From contig NZ_FMDF01000101.1 of assembly GCF_900091955.1 (NCBI RefSeq), forward strand, positions 1 to 64,000: DNA of 64,000 nucleotides. Reading direction: 5' to 3'. The DNA is from Streptomyces sp. Ncost-T10-10d (lineage in GTDB: Bacteria > Actinomycetota > Actinomycetes > Streptomycetales > Streptomycetaceae). Positions within the stretch are counted from its first letter, which is position 1; each line of letters begins with the position of its first letter. Below, one piece after another: positions 25,408 to 35,428 of this stretch. The notes under the pieces are model-generated. The model saw only the letters and a program-made list of their open reading frames with translations. It had not been told where the DNA came from and made no database searches. Position numbers and translations under genes: made by a program.

Positions 25408-27015
25408 CTACTGCCCGTAGCCCTCACGCAGTTCGATCTTCCGGACCTTCCCGCTGACCGTCATCGGGAAGGCCTCCAGGATCTGCAGCCGCCGCGGGAT
25501 CTTGTAGTGCGCCAGCTGTCCACGGCAGTAGCCCATCACCTCTTCCAGGGTCGGCGGGTTCACCGGGTCCCTCGGGATGACGCAGGCCAGGACCTCCTCG
25601 CCGTAGGTGTCGTCCGGTATACCCACCACCTGCACATCCGCGATCTTCGGGTAGCCGTGGAGGAACTCCTCGATCTCCCGCGGATATACGTTCTCCCCAC
25701 CGCGGATGATCATGTCCTTGATCCGGCCGACGATCTGTACGTAGCCGTCCTCCCGCATCACCGCGAGGTCCCCGGTGTGCATCCAGCGGCCCGCGTCGAT
25801 CGCCTCCGCGGTGCGCTCCGGCTGTTCCCAGTAGCCGAGCATCACGCTGTAGCCGCGGGTGCAGAGTTCACCCGCCGCACCGCGCTCCAGGGTCACGCCG
25901 ATCACCGGGTCGACGACCTTGACCTCGATGTGCGGCATGACGCGGCCGACGGTGCCGGTGCGGCGCTCCAGGTCGTCGTCGCGTCGCGTCTGGGTGGAGA
26001 CCGGAGAGGTCTCCGTCATGCCGTAGCAGATGGACACCTCGTCCATGTGCATCTCGGCGACGACCCGCTTCATCACCTCGACCGGGCAGGGCGATCCGGC
26101 CATGATGCCGGTACGCAGCGAGGAGAGGTCGTACGAGGCGAAGTCGGGGAGGTTCAGCTCCGCGATGAACATGGTGGGGACGCCGTAGAGCGAGGTGCAG
26201 CGCTCCTGTTGAACGGCGGCGAGCACGGCGGCCGCCTCGAAGGCGGGGGCCGGGATCACGATGCAGGCGCCGTGCGAAGTGATGCCGAGGTTGCCCATGA
26301 CCATGCCGAAGCAGTGGTAGAAGGGGACGGGCAGACAGACCCGGTCCTGTTCGGTGTAGGCGACCAGCTCCCCCACGAAGTAGCCGTTGTTGAGGATGTT
26401 GTGGTGGGAGAGGGTGGCCCCCTTGGGAAAGCCGGTGGTGCCGGAGGTGTACTGGATGTTGATCGGGTCGTCACACGACAGCTCGGCTTCGCGGGCGGCG
26501 AGTTGTTCCGTCGTCACGGATCCGGACGCGGCCAGCAGTTCGTCCCAGGTCGGGTCGCCGATGTAGTGCACGGCGCGCAGGTCGGGGCAGCCCGCGCGGA
26601 CCTGGTCGACCAGGGCGCGGAAGTCACTGGTGCGGTGCGAGAGCGAGGAGACCAGCAGCGAGATCCCGGCCTGCTTGAGCACGTACTCCAGCTCGTGCGC
26701 CCGGTACGCCGGGTTGATGTTGACCATGACGGCGCCGATGCGGGCGGTGGCGTACTGCACGAGCACCCACTCGGGGCAGTTGACCGCCCAGATCCCGACC
26801 CGGTCCCCCTTGGCCACCCCCGACGCCATCAGCGCACGCGCCAGCTCGTCGACCGCCGCGCCGAATTCGGCGTACGTCCAGCGTCGCCCCGATACGACGT
26901 CGACGAGCGCCTCACGATCGCCGAACGCCTCGACCGTGCGGTCGAGATTGCGTCCGATGGTGTCGCCGAGCAGCGCCGTGGTGCCGGTGCCCTGCGCGTA
27001 GGACAGCTCGCTCAT
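25408..27015 (-). CDS. AMP-forming acyl-CoA synthetase
   Basis: A 535-residue ANL-superfamily ligase that activates a carboxylic acid to its CoA thioester. The phosphate-binding motif [16 protein letters not shown] is intact, with [45 protein letters not shown] and a C-terminal [15 protein letters not shown] carrying the catalytic Lys. It overlaps the upstream synthetase by 4 bp (ATGA). Fatty-acid or aromatic-acid specificity is not decided by sequence. Confidence 0.92.
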   Translation of the reverse strand: MSELSYAQGTGTTALLGDTIGRNLDRTVEAFGDREALVDVVSGRRWTYAEFGAAVDELARALMASGVAKGDRVGIWAVNCPEWVLVQYATARIGAVMVNINPAYRAHELEYVLKQAGISLLVSSLSHRTSDFRALVDQVRAGCPDLRAVHYIGDPTWDELLAASGSVTTEQLAAREAELSCDDPINIQYTSGTTGFPKGATLSHHNILNNGYFVGELVAYTEQDRVCLPVPFYHCFGMVMGNLGITSHGACIVIPAPAFEAAAVLAAVQQERCTSLYGVPTMFIAELNLPDFASYDLSSLRTGIMAGSPCPVEVMKRVVAEMHMDEVSICYGMTETSPVSTQTRRDDDLERRTGTVGRVMPHIEVKVVDPVIGVTLERGAAGELCTRGYSVMLGYWEQPERTAEAIDAGRWMHTGDLAVMREDGYVQIVGRIKDMIIRGGENVYPREIEEFLHGYPKIADVQVVGIPDDTYGEEVLACVIPRDPVNPPTLEEVMGYCRGQLAHYKIPRRLQILEAFPMTVSGKVRKIELREGYGQ

Positions 27016-28688
27016 CGCAGATCCCCCTCGTCGTACTCGGTGCCGGTGCCCTGGGCCGTGCGCTCGCGCAGTTCGATGCGGCGGATCTTGCCGGAGACGG
27101 TCTTGGGCAGCTCGGCGAACTCCAGCCGCCGGACCCGCTTGTACGGGGCGAGGACCGCCCGGGAGTGCTCGAACAGCACCTTTGCCGTGTCCGGACCGGG
27201 CTCCCAGCCCTCCGCGAGCACGATGTACGCCTTCGGCACCGCGAGCCGTACCGGATCGGGGGCCGGGACGACGGCGGCCTCGGCGACCGCCTCGTGCTCC
27301 AGCAGGGCGCTCTCCAGCTCGAACGGCGAGATCTTGTAGTCGGATGCCTTGAAGACGTCGTCGGCGCGGCCCACATAGGTGATGTAGCCGTCCTCGTCGC
27401 GGGAGCCGATGTCACCGGTGCGGTAGTAACCGCCCGCCATGGCCTCGGCGGTCCGCTCCGGGTCGCCGTGGTAGCCGGTCATCAGACCCATCGGACGGTC
27501 CGACAGATCGAGAGAGATCTCGCCCTCTACAGCGCCGGGTTCACCGGTGACCGGGTCGAGGAGCTCGACCTTGAAACCGGGGCTGGGCCGGCCCATCGAC
27601 CCGGCCTTCAGCAGCTGGCCCGGGGTGTTGGCGACCTGGACGGCGGTCTCCGTCTGGCCGAAGCCGTCCCGGATGGTGACACCCCAGGTGCGCCGCACCG
27701 TCTCGATGACCTCCGGGTTCAGCGGCTCACCGGCCGCGACGACCTCGCGCGGCGGGGTCTTCAGCTGGGAGAGGTCGGCCTGGATCAGCATCCGCCAGAC
27801 GGTGGGCGGGGCGCAGAAGCTGGTGACGCCCGAGCGGTCCATCTCGGCCATCAGCCGGCCCGCGTCGAAGCGGGTGTAGTTGAAGATGAAGACGGTCGCC
27901 TCGGCGCTCCAGGGCGCGAAGAGATTCGACCAGGCGTGCTTGGCCCAGCCGGGCGAGGAGATGTTGAGGTGGACATCCCCGGGCTTGAGGCCGATCCAGT
28001 ACATCGTCGACAAGTGGCCCACGGGGTAGGAGACATGGGTGTGCTCGACGAGCTTCGGGCTGGCGGTCGTACCGGAGGTGAAGTAGAGCATCAGCGGCTC
28101 GTCGGCGTCGGTCTCCCGGTCCGCCCGGAAGGTCTCCGGCTGATCGTCGGCGCCGGTGTACGACAGCCAGCCGGGCACGTCGGCGCCGACCGAGATCCGG
28201 GTGTAGTCGCCGGGCACCTCGTCGAACTTGGCGGTGTCGGCGTCCCGTACCAGGACGTGCCGGACCCGGCCGCGCTCCACCCGGTCGCGCAGATCGACCG
28301 GGCCGAGGAGCGGGGTGGCGGGGATGACGACGGCGCGCAGCTTCATCGCGGCCAGCGCCGTCTCCCACAGCTCGACCTGGTTGCCGAGCATGACGAGGAT
28401 GCGGTCCCCGGCCCGTACCCCCTGGGCACGTAGCCAGTTCGCGGCCTGGTTGGAGCGGGCGGACATCCGGGTGAAGGACACCTCGGTGCGGCCGCCGTCC
28501 TCCTCCACGATGTACAGGGCGGTGCGGTCGTTGTTCTCGGCGATGGCGTCGAACCAGTCGAGCGCCCAGTTGAAATGGTCGGTCCGGGGCCAGCGGAAGC
28601 CTTCGTAGGCGGCGTGATAGTCCTCGCGGTGCTGCAGCAGAAAGTCCCGGGCGGCCCGGAACGTCTCCGTCGCGCTGATTGCCGACAT
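27012..28688 (-). CDS. AMP-forming acyl-CoA synthetase, second paralogue
   Basis: A 558-residue ANL ligase with [62 protein letters not shown] and [14 protein letters not shown]. This layout is seen in medium-chain acyl-CoA synthetases (AcsM type). Pairing with the different synthetase at 25408 suggests cooperation on related acids. It is divergent from the GAF-LuxR regulator at 28822; the shared 130-bp region has a palindrome that may control both. Confidence 0.9.
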   Translation of the reverse strand: MSAISATETFRAARDFLLQHREDYHAAYEGFRWPRTDHFNWALDWFDAIAENNDRTALYIVEEDGGRTEVSFTRMSARSNQAANWLRAQGVRAGDRILVMLGNQVELWETALAAMKLRAVVIPATPLLGPVDLRDRVERGRVRHVLVRDADTAKFDEVPGDYTRISVGADVPGWLSYTGADDQPETFRADRETDADEPLMLYFTSGTTASPKLVEHTHVSYPVGHLSTMYWIGLKPGDVHLNISSPGWAKHAWSNLFAPWSAEATVFIFNYTRFDAGRLMAEMDRSGVTSFCAPPTVWRMLIQADLSQLKTPPREVVAAGEPLNPEVIETVRRTWGVTIRDGFGQTETAVQVANTPGQLLKAGSMGRPSPGFKVELLDPVTGEPGAVEGEISLDLSDRPMGLMTGYHGDPERTAEAMAGGYYRTGDIGSRDEDGYITYVGRADDVFKASDYKISPFELESALLEHEAVAEAAVVPAPDPVRLAVPKAYIVLAEGWEPGPDTAKVLFEHSRAVLAPYKRVRRLEFAELPKTVSGKIRRIELRERTAQGTGTEYDEGDLR

Positions 28689-28720
28689 GTGCCCTCCTCA
28701 TTGCGGACCGGACCGGTCGC

Positions 28721-28735
28721 TTAACATCATGTAAA
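28721..28735. promoter_or_regulatory. Palindrome between synthetases and GAF-LuxR regulator
   Basis: TTAACATCATGTAAA is an imperfect 15-bp inverted repeat (TTnACAT-n-ATGTnAA) in the divergent intergenic region. It is AT-rich against a GC-rich background, which fits a regulator site or -10 region. No partner is proven. Confidence 0.45.
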
Positions 28736-28821
28736 CAGTGACCCAGGTCTCACCACCCCCGAACGGGGGTGCAGCGGGCGGAGGCCGCCGAGCCTCCGGA
28801 GCCGGGCAGAAGGGCGTCAAC

Positions 28822-29664
28822 GTGCCGGATTCCGTCGATGCGGTCGAGATGCAGGCAGCGTTGGTGCGGCTGCGCCGGACCAGCGGGCTGCCCGTGGCCT
28901 TCGGCGGGCTGCTCTCGGATGCCCGGCATGCCCGGATCGCCGAGCTGAACGGGGCGCAGACCGCCGCGCTGCGCGGTCTCGTCATCTCGGCGGGCAGCGG
29001 GCTCGGCGGCAAGTCGATCGCCCTGTCCCGGCCGTGCGCGGTGACCGACTACCGCTCCTCGCGCCACATCAGCCACGAGTACGACATGGCGGTAGCGGCG
29101 GAGGGCCTGCGCTCGGTGGTCGCGGTGCCCGTCGTCGTACGGCGCAAGGTGCGCGGTGTGCTGTACGGGGCGCTGCGCGAGCCGGTCTCGCTCGGGGACC
29201 GCACGTTCGACGCGGCGGTCGCCGCTGCCCGCGATGTGGAACAAGCCCTGGTCGTACGGGACGAGGTACAGCAGCTTCTGGCCGTGACCCGGGAACAGGT
29301 CACGGACCCGAGGGCCGCGCCGGAGGCGTGGGAGGACGTCCGCGAGGCCCATCGTGAGCTGCGTGCCCTGGTGCCGAAGGTCGTGGACCCGGCGCTGCGC
29401 GACGAGTTGCTCTCGGTGTGCGGGCGGCTCGCCTCGGCGGCCGGTGCCCGCGCGCCGCAGCCCTGTGGGGTGCACCTGGCGCCGCGCGAGGTGGACGTGC
29501 TGGCCTGTGTGGCGGCGGGGACGACGAACGCCGGGGCGGCGGAACGGCTGGGGCTGCGGCCGGAGACGGTGAAGGGGTATCTGCGTTCGGCGATGCGCAA
29601 GCTGGGAGCGCACACTCGTCTGGAGGCGGTGGTGGCGGCGCGGCGGGCGGGGCTGCTGCCGTAG
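28822..29664 (+). CDS. GAF-domain LuxR-type transcription regulator
   Basis: A 280-residue regulator: an N-terminal GAF-like sensing region (about residues 20-150, GLVISAGSGLGGKSIALSRP...DYDMAVAAEGLRSVVAVPVVVRRKVRGVLYGALRE) and a C-terminal LuxR HTH (LAPREVDVLACVAAGTTNAGAAERLGLRPETVKGYLRSAMRKLGAHTRLEAVV). GTG 28822 has GAAGG about 8 bp upstream and fits the expected start MPDSVDAV; GTG 28738 would add 28 residues that look non-coding. Divergence from two acyl-CoA synthetases suggests it regulates them in response to an acyl compound. Confidence 0.85.
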   Translation: MPDSVDAVEMQAALVRLRRTSGLPVAFGGLLSDARHARIAELNGAQTAALRGLVISAGSGLGGKSIALSRPCAVTDYRSSRHISHEYDMAVAAEGLRSVVAVPVVVRRKVRGVLYGALREPVSLGDRTFDAAVAAARDVEQALVVRDEVQQLLAVTREQVTDPRAAPEAWEDVREAHRELRALVPKVVDPALRDELLSVCGRLASAAGARAPQPCGVHLAPREVDVLACVAAGTTNAGAAERLGLRPETVKGYLRSAMRKLGAHTRLEAVVAARRAGLLP

Positions 29665-29679
29665 CGCGACGGCGGGAGC

Positions 29680-30840
29680 TCACCGTTCGAAGTCGACGAA
29701 CGTCGTGAACCGGATGTCGTACCCGTGCGCGTCGGTGCCCGCCGTCGCCATGGTGCAGAGCATCCGCACGGCCTCTTCCGCGACGGCGTCCCGATCGGCC
29801 CGGCTCAGCCTGCCGAGCGGCTGCACGGTGAGGGTCTTCGCCCGGGAGTCGGCGGCGGTACCGGTACCGGCGCCGAGCCGCCAGATCGCCGCGAGGAACC
29901 CGTCGACCAGCACCGTGCCGTACGACTGATTGCCGTTCCCGTTGCGCCCCCGGTACTGCGGCGGGATGACGCGCGTACGGTCCGCATGGCCGAGCAGCAC
30001 ATTGTCGAACTCGGGCAGGAAACGCGGCGGGGCAGGGGTGTCCTCGTCGGGGCGTGGGGCGTCCGGCAGGTCGAAGAGTTCGACGCCGTTCTCGTCCCGG
30101 AAGGTGATGAGCTGCGGCCTCAGCCGTTCGAAGACCTCGCGCAGCCGGGTCAGTCCGGCCCACGTCTGCATGTCCTGCACGGAGGCGGGTCCGAAGGCTC
30201 CGAGATAGCGCAGCACGGTTGTGTCCGGTGCGGGGACCGGCGCCGACGGGCTGCCGAGCCAGTGTTCGGCGGTGGTCAGCGCGACCCGGCCGCTCTTCCC
30301 CCACACCCCCCGCGGGGTGACCTGGACCAGCGGCAGCAGACAGCGGGCGGCCACACCCAGTGCCTGCGGGTCGGCGTGGGGCCACTCGGTGAGCAGCGCC
30401 TCGCGGATCTCCTTGGGGGTGCGGGGCCGCTCCTCGACGAGTTGTCTGCCGACCGCCCCGAGCCGGTCCAGGTCCACCCCGGCGAGCCCCTTGCGGAACA
30501 TCTTGAGCTCCCGGTCGCGCGCCGCCTGGACGAGCGGGCGCAAAGTGAGCGCGTCGGCGGCCGTGTGCAGGTGGATGGTGGAGCGCATGGTGACGATACG
30601 AACAACCTCGCGGGACTCCATCAGCCCGGCGAGCTCGGCCGGGTCGAAACCGTCGAGGCGGGCGAAGAGCTGGTAGTACGGCGGCCTGGTGTTCTGCGCC
30701 TGGAGGCCGACCAGATGCCCGACCGCCTCCTTCGCGGACATCGCGGTCCGGCGCAGCAACAACTGGCGCTCCAGCGTGGCACGGCCCAGCGCGCGCGGGG
30801 AGAGCACGGCGGGTGCTGCGGGGTTCTTCTTCACGGCCAT
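29680..30840 (-). CDS. Winged-helix DNA-binding domain protein (HTH_42/AlkX-like)
   Basis: A 386-residue member of the winged-helix family that includes the DNA glycosylase AlkX/YcaQ relatives. LLLRRTAMSAKEAVGHLVGLQAQNTRPPYYQLFARLDGF and a TMRSTIHLH segment are characteristic, with a C-terminal DGFLAAIWRLG...LTVQPLGRLSRADRDAVAEEA. Relatives in Streptomyces protect DNA-alkylating antibiotic producers, but most lack a known substrate. It ends 15 bp from the LuxR gene. ATG 30840 starts after a lone upstream Met frame is discounted. Confidence 0.82.
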   Translation of the reverse strand: MAVKKNPAAPAVLSPRALGRATLERQLLLRRTAMSAKEAVGHLVGLQAQNTRPPYYQLFARLDGFDPAELAGLMESREVVRIVTMRSTIHLHTAADALTLRPLVQAARDRELKMFRKGLAGVDLDRLGAVGRQLVEERPRTPKEIREALLTEWPHADPQALGVAARCLLPLVQVTPRGVWGKSGRVALTTAEHWLGSPSAPVPAPDTTVLRYLGAFGPASVQDMQTWAGLTRLREVFERLRPQLITFRDENGVELFDLPDAPRPDEDTPAPPRFLPEFDNVLLGHADRTRVIPPQYRGRNGNGNQSYGTVLVDGFLAAIWRLGAGTGTAADSRAKTLTVQPLGRLSRADRDAVAEEAVRMLCTMATAGTDAHGYDIRFTTFVDFER

Positions 30841-30970
30841 GGACGGCACGCTAGGCGGACTTGCGGACACCTTCGGTCCTCATCGGCTGACGTGCCCCGA
30901 TCCGCAGGGCCGCCATGCCGCCGCCCCGCAGGACCCCGGATCGTGGGCCCGCCACCCGCATCATGGGTCG

Positions 30971-31846
30971 GTGATCAGTGTCCTGTTCGCCATCCTGACC
31001 GCGATCAGCAACGGCGCGGCCTCCGTTCTCCAGCGCCGCGCCGCCCGCACCGTGCCCGACAGCGAGGCGATGCGTCTGTCGCTGATCGGGCATCTGCTGC
31101 GCCGGAGGGGGTGGCTCGCCGGGATCGGCCTGGTGATCGTCGCGGCCGTCTGCCAGGCCGTGGCGCTGGCCACCGGGCCGATCGCCCTGGTCCAGCCGAT
31201 CTTTGTGATCGAGCTGCCGGCCACACTGCTGATGGCCGGGTTCGTTCTGCGGGTCCGTATCCCCCGGCAGATCTGGTACGCGGTGGCGGCCGTGACGCTG
31301 GGGCTGGCGCTCGGCATGGCCTCCGCAGCCCCGGGCGGCGGCAGCACGTCCGTGCGGGGAGCGGCCTGGTTCACCGCACTGATCGTGACCGGAATCTTCG
31401 AGGCCGCACTGATCGGCGCGGCCCTGAGCACGCGAGGCAACCCCCGGGGCGCTCTGCTCGGCCTCGCCGCCGCATGCGGGTATGCCCTCACGGCCGCACT
31501 CATGAAGGACGCCATGGCACGGCTCGAGGGAGGTGGTGGAGCGGTGGCGCTCTTGACGTCCTGGCAGCTGTACGCCACCGCCGCGGCCGGAGTGGGCGCA
31601 CTGTTCCTCCTCCAGAACGCCCTCCAGGCGGGCATGCTGGTCGCCGTCCAGCCGCCGCTGACCCTCGGTGACGCGCTGATCAGTGTCCTGTACGGGGTGA
31701 CATTGTTCGGCGAGGAACTGCGCACCGGGTGGTGGGTGCTGCCCGAACTGGTCGCGCTCACCCTGATCACGGTGGGCTGCATCGAGCTGGCCCGCTCCCC
31801 GCTGGCGTCCGGAACCGCGCCGCCGCCCACACGCAAGCTCAGGTGA
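30971..31846 (+). CDS. EamA/DMT-like membrane transporter
   Basis: A 291-residue integral membrane protein with about nine or ten predicted helices (LFAILTAISNGAASVLQ, WLAGIGLVIVAAVCQAVALATGPIALVQPIFVIELPATLLMAGFVL, IWYAVAAVTLGLALGMASAAPG, and so on). The two halves resemble each other, as in EamA/DMT permeases. The DMT family exports small metabolites; no substrate is evident. GTG 30971 starts the first helix. It is divergent from the winged-helix gene. Confidence 0.82.
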   Translation: MISVLFAILTAISNGAASVLQRRAARTVPDSEAMRLSLIGHLLRRRGWLAGIGLVIVAAVCQAVALATGPIALVQPIFVIELPATLLMAGFVLRVRIPRQIWYAVAAVTLGLALGMASAAPGGGSTSVRGAAWFTALIVTGIFEAALIGAALSTRGNPRGALLGLAAACGYALTAALMKDAMARLEGGGGAVALLTSWQLYATAAAGVGALFLLQNALQAGMLVAVQPPLTLGDALISVLYGVTLFGEELRTGWWVLPELVALTLITVGCIELARSPLASGTAPPPTRKLR

Positions 31847-31992
31847 GCCTGCCGCCGCTCCGTCGGAGGCTCTCGCCCCGGTCCGGGCGATTCCCCGCCG
31901 GGGGTCGCGCCGCCCGGCCGCACAGGGCTATTCTCCGGTCGAGCCATGTGTGGCAAACGGGCAAGGGGCCCGGTTCTTTCTTGGGGGTTGGT

Positions 31993-32418
31993 GTGGTTTC
32001 TGGTCGCGTGGTGCGGTTCGACGGCGCACGAGGATATGGCTTTATCTCACCCGATCACGGCGGTGAGGATGTGTTTCTCCATGTGAACGACATGTTGATC
32101 CCCGAGTCCTACGTGCACACGGGAACGGCGGTCGAGTTCGAGATCGAGGACGGTGACCGCGGGCTGAAGGCCTCGTCCGTCCGGCTCGCAGAGGGTCCCG
32201 ACGGGAAGCCGTTGACCCCTCCGAGGCCCGCCTCGGTCAGCGTTTCCGGGTCGGCGGACGACGACACCTTGTGCGATGTGCTCAGCGCGACCGAGTACAC
32301 CAAGGAGGTGACCGACGTGCTGCTGGAGTCTGCACCGTCGCTGACGGGTGCTCAGATCCTGCAGGTCCGGGGCGGGTTGCTGCAGTTCGCCAAGAACCAC
32401 GGCTGGACCGAGGGCTGA
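31993..32418 (+). CDS. Cold-shock-domain protein with helical C-terminal extension
   Basis: A 141-residue protein. Residues 1-65 are a cold-shock (CSD) OB fold with the nucleic-acid motifs VVRFDGARGYGFISPD and DVFLHVNDM. A ~75-residue C-terminal extension (DDDTLCDVLSATEYTKEVTDVLLESAPSLTGAQILQVRGGLLQFAKNHGWTEG) is unlike the compact CspA type and gives the family its length. GTG 31993 follows a G5 stretch. It ends at the 32455-32494 hairpin. Confidence 0.85.
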   Translation: MVSGRVVRFDGARGYGFISPDHGGEDVFLHVNDMLIPESYVHTGTAVEFEIEDGDRGLKASSVRLAEGPDGKPLTPPRPASVSVSGSADDDTLCDVLSATEYTKEVTDVLLESAPSLTGAQILQVRGGLLQFAKNHGWTEG

Positions 32419-32454
32419 CGGGGCGGCGCGGCTCCGGCCCGCCGTCCTGTGGTT

Positions 32455-32494
32455 CCGGGGCCCGTCCGGTCATGATCTGCCGGACGGGCCCCGG
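32455..32494. terminator. Bidirectional terminator between CSD gene and DUF6296-like gene
   Basis: A perfect 15-bp stem (32455-32469 with 32480-32494) with a 10-nt loop. It sits 37 bp after the plus-strand stop and 6 bp before the minus-strand stop of the next gene. Confidence 0.88.
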
Positions 32495-32499
32495 CTCAT

Positions 32500-32730
32500 T
32501 CAGGCGCTCGGCTCCCGCACGACCAGCGGAGTGCCGAGCACCTGGTGTCCACCGCTGGCCAGCATCCGCACCTCTCCTCGGTCGCTGATCTCCGCGCGCA
32601 CGATTCCGGTCTCGTCCTCGTAGATCGGGTATCCACCCGCCCCCGACTGCGCGGTACGCCGGACGATCACCGTGTCGTCCTCCACGGCGGATGCCTGAAA
32701 TACCAACTGGTAGCTCTCCGGGTAATCCAT
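32500..32730 (-). CDS. Small conserved protein, DUF6296-like
   Basis: A 76-residue protein, MDYPESYQLVFQASAVEDDTVIV, with an acidic centre (YEDETGIVRAEISDRGEVRMLASGGHQVLG) and no signal peptide. The pattern recalls the DUF6296 family of Streptomyces but no function is known. ATG 32730 is favoured over a TTG five codons upstream because GGGGA lies 9 bp before it. Confidence 0.6.
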   Translation of the reverse strand: MDYPESYQLVFQASAVEDDTVIVRRTAQSGAGGYPIYEDETGIVRAEISDRGEVRMLASGGHQVLGTPLVVREPSA

Positions 32731-32745
32731 GGCGGATGTCCCCAA

Positions 32746-33040
32746 TCACGCCCTGAGCCGGGAGACAGCTGCCCCAGCTCGCCGGGATTTTGGAATCCTT
32801 CCGCTCGCCGCAGAGGATTCCGCCTCACTCCCAGTTTCCTCCGGCACTCCCCACGCTGCATCCAGAACATCCCGCGTCCGCTCTGCCGCCTCAGCAAAGA
32901 GATGCGGGTACGTCCGCAACGTGGTCATGACATCCTTGTGCCCCAGACGCTTCTGCACCACCTTCGGGTTCTCCCCGCCCGCAATCAGCGCCGACGCGCA
33001 GTGGTGGCGCAGTAGAGCTTGCGGAGTGCACGGCGTCGCG
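32746..33040 (-). pseudogene. Tyrosine integrase C-terminal remnant
   Basis: Only the catalytic C-terminus of a phage-type tyrosine recombinase remains: ALLRHHCASALIAGGENPKVVQKRLGHKDVMTTLRTYPHLFAEAAERTRDVLDAAW, with the HH-x-x-A-S, LGH and the catalytic Tyr in RTYPHLF. The first Arg box and the arm-binding domain are absent, and the upstream sequence is unrelated. This is a dead fragment of an integrative element. No neighbouring tRNA or att repeat is visible. Confidence 0.8.
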
Positions 33041-33178
33041 GCGCAGGCGGGAGTTTGACGACAGGCATAGGGGGGGGCAGGGGCGGAAGTCTGACCGCGC
33101 CCGGTCATGAAACCCGGTGAGCCGCCGGTTCCCCTCCTCCGAAGCATGATGCTGCCGGACGCCTCGAAGATCTCGACG

Positions 33179-34078
33179 TCATCCCTGCCGCGCCTCCGCC
33201 AGCCGCCCCCGTGCGGCGGCCTGGATCCGGGAGGGCCCGAGCCCCCACTGGAGGGTGCGTCCGACGGCCGTCGCCAGGGGCCGGTCCCAGCCGGTGCGGA
33301 CGGGGGCCGGGCGGTGGATGCCGAGTTCGGTGCGGGCCCAGTCGGGAAGGAGTCCGACCGAGGCGTTCGTGAGCAGGCTTACGACCAGCCGCTCCCGTCG
33401 TGTGCGTCCGAAGCGGCGGAGGAACAGTACCGAGTCCAACGCGGCCGGAGTGGCGTGGAGTCGGGGGCGGAGGCGAGCCAGGTACCGCTCGACTTCGAGG
33501 GACGTGCACGGTACGTTCCGTGCGCCCAACGCCTCGGCCACGGGGGCGGCCTGGCGGTAGTAGGCGTCGCACTCGGCGGGGGTCAGTCGGAGCGGCCGGG
33601 GTGCGTAGGTCTGGTGGCCGGCGAGGAAGCTGCGTACCTCGGCGGTGTGCACCCAGGTGAGCAGGTCGGGGTCGTCCGCGCGGTACGGCCGGCCGTCGGG
33701 GGCGGTGCCGTGCACCCGGGTGTGGATCCGCCGGACGAGGTCGATCACCTCGCGGGCGGCGGCCGAGGAGCCGAAGGTGGTCGTGGTGATGAACCGTACG
33801 GTTCCGTTCAGCCGCCCGACCGGATCGGCGCGGAAGTCGGAGTGCTGGTCGACCCCCGCCATGGCCAGCGGATGCAGCGACTGGAGCATGAGCGCGGCGA
33901 ACCCGCCGGTGAGCATCCCGGTGGCCTGCCCGTGCACCCGCCACACCGGATCCCCCGGCGCGATCCCGAACAGCCCGGGATCACCGGGCGGCCCCGCGTA
34001 CCGCTCCAGCTTGAGATCCCCGCCGTGCATGGTCGCCGTGAGTTCCGCCGCGATCCGTTCCCGCAGTCCCACCAGCAC
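33179..34078 (-). CDS. MpaB-family oxygenase (DUF2236)
   Basis: A 299-residue DUF2236/MpaB-type protein. Conserved segments are VWRVHGQATGMLTGGFAALMLQSLHPLAMAGVDQHSDF with the family's H-P...GV pattern, GTVRFITTTTFGSSAAAREVIDLVRRIHTRVHG and LTWVHTAEVRSFL. Members bind haem b or otherwise catalyse rubber or lipid oxygenation (Lcp and MpaB relatives). The start is GTG 34078 or the GTG two codons later, which has better spacing to GGAGG. It lies 18 bp downstream of the UbiA gene and is likely co-transcribed. Confidence 0.82.
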   Translation of the reverse strand: MLVGLRERIAAELTATMHGGDLKLERYAGPPGDPGLFGIAPGDPVWRVHGQATGMLTGGFAALMLQSLHPLAMAGVDQHSDFRADPVGRLNGTVRFITTTTFGSSAAAREVIDLVRRIHTRVHGTAPDGRPYRADDPDLLTWVHTAEVRSFLAGHQTYAPRPLRLTPAECDAYYRQAAPVAEALGARNVPCTSLEVERYLARLRPRLHATPAALDSVLFLRRFGRTRRERLVVSLLTNASVGLLPDWARTELGIHRPAPVRTGWDRPLATAVGRTLQWGLGPSRIQAAARGRLAEARQG

Positions 34079-34096
34079 CTCCAGGATCCGATTCCC

Positions 34097-35041
34097 TCAG
34101 CCGAGGGTACCGAGCCGCCCGGCGAGCACGGCCACGAGGATGAGCAGTCCGCACAGAGGATTGGTGCCGAACGCCCGCCCGCAGGCTCCGACATCCGCAG
34201 GGTCGGCCCGCCATACCTGCCATCCCAACTGCCCCGCGACCACGCACAGTCCGGGCCAGTACAGCGGCCCGAGCCCGGCCACGATCCCGAACCAGGCGAG
34301 CAGCACCACACACCCCGCGTACACGCCGCCCACCACCACCCGGCTACGCCGCCCCAGCAGCACGGCGGCCGACCGCACCCCGGCCCGCACATCGGCCTCC
34401 CGGTCCTGGCAGGCGTAGATCACGTCCGTCCCCACGGCCCAGCAGATCAACGCCCCGTACAGCACCCCGCCCCCGAGCCCGAGCCCTCCGGCGAGCAGGC
34501 CGTACACCAGCGGCACCGTCCAGTTGATGGTGAGCCCCAGCCACACATGCGGCCAGTGGGTGACCCGCTTCATATACGGATACACCGCCGCGAGGGGTGC
34601 ACCGGCCGCCGCCCACACCACGGCCTCCACACTCCAGAACCCCATCACCAGCGGAGCGACGGCCCCCACCACGACACACAGCACCAGCGCCCGCCCGGCC
34701 GCCAGCCGCCCGGAGGCGACGGGCCGCCCCGCCGTACGCGGCACCTGTGCGTCGAACCGCGCGTCCAGCACGTCGTTGAGCCCGCAGGCGGCCCCTCTCG
34801 ACAGCACCCCGTACACCAGGAGCAGCAACCCGAGCAGGCCCCCGTCCCGGGGCCCGGCGATCGCTCCCAGGGCGATCCATCCGGGCACCACCAGCAGCCA
34901 GGCCCCCACCGGCCGGTCCAGCCGCAGCAACTCCAGATACGGCCGCACCCCGGCGGGGGTCCGCCCCACCAACCGGGCGGCACGGCCTCGGGCCGGGACT
35001 TGAGTCGGGACTTGGGCCGGGGCTTGTGAGGCGACGGTCAT
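34097..35041 (-). CDS. UbiA prenyltransferase, SCO3242 family
   Basis: A 314-residue membrane prenyltransferase. Two aspartate motifs for prenyl-diphosphate/Mg binding are present: NDVLDARFDAQVPRTAGRP and DREADVRAGVRS, within about nine membrane helices (GAWLLVVPGWIALGAIAG, LLGLLLLVYGVLSRGAACGL, ...). The family resembles EboC/UbiA 4-hydroxybenzoate transferases, but the other ebo genes are absent here. Together with MpaB it may modify an isoprenoid or lipid. ATG 35041 has a GGAAAGGGA site about 13 bp upstream. Confidence 0.85.
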   Translation of the reverse strand: MTVASQAPAQVPTQVPARGRAARLVGRTPAGVRPYLELLRLDRPVGAWLLVVPGWIALGAIAGPRDGGLLGLLLLVYGVLSRGAACGLNDVLDARFDAQVPRTAGRPVASGRLAAGRALVLCVVVGAVAPLVMGFWSVEAVVWAAAGAPLAAVYPYMKRVTHWPHVWLGLTINWTVPLVYGLLAGGLGLGGGVLYGALICWAVGTDVIYACQDREADVRAGVRSAAVLLGRRSRVVVGGVYAGCVVLLAWFGIVAGLGPLYWPGLCVVAGQLGWQVWRADPADVGACGRAFGTNPLCGLLILVAVLAGRLGTLG

Positions 35042-35141
35042 ACCGATTCATGTCCCTTTCCAGAGGGATTGCATGCCGATCGGTCCAACCTAGCCCCGGC
35101 CGGGTGGTGCCTTCAAATGATCTCGAGGGTGGATCACGGTC

Positions 35142-35425
35142 GGGTGTCGACATGAACTGTCGTATGGCGAGAGTGAGTTCGTCCGGCCGCTGCTGCCCAA
35201 GTCGTTGCGGGGCAGGAAGCGGCTGGACGACCGCACCGTGCTCAACGGGATGGTGTGGAAGTTCCGTACCGGGACGGCTTGGCGGGACGTCCCTGAGCGG
35301 TACGGTGCGTGGGCCACGCTGCACACCCGGTTTCGCCGGTGGGCCCTGGACGGCACGTTCGAGCGGATGCTCCAGGCCGCCCAGGCAAGAGCGGACTCGA
35401 CCGGCGGCATTGACTGGCACTCGCT
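35142..35425 (+). pseudogene. IS5-type transposase N-terminal fragment
   Basis: The frame reads YGESEFVRPLLPKSLRGRKRLDDRTVLNGMVWKFRTGTAWRDVPERYGAWATLHTRFRRWALDGTFERMLQAAQARADSTGGIDW, the DUF4096 N-terminal domain of an IS5-family (IS1647-like) DDE transposase. The DDE catalytic part is missing after about 35425 and no terminal repeat is seen. It is an IS remnant at the edge of the accessory patch. Confidence 0.82.
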
Positions 35426-35428
35426 GGG

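Noticed and set aside
32746-33040. A tRNA attachment site beside the integrase remnant
   Set aside because: No tRNA-like cloverleaf or CCA-ended sequence is visible on either strand nearby.
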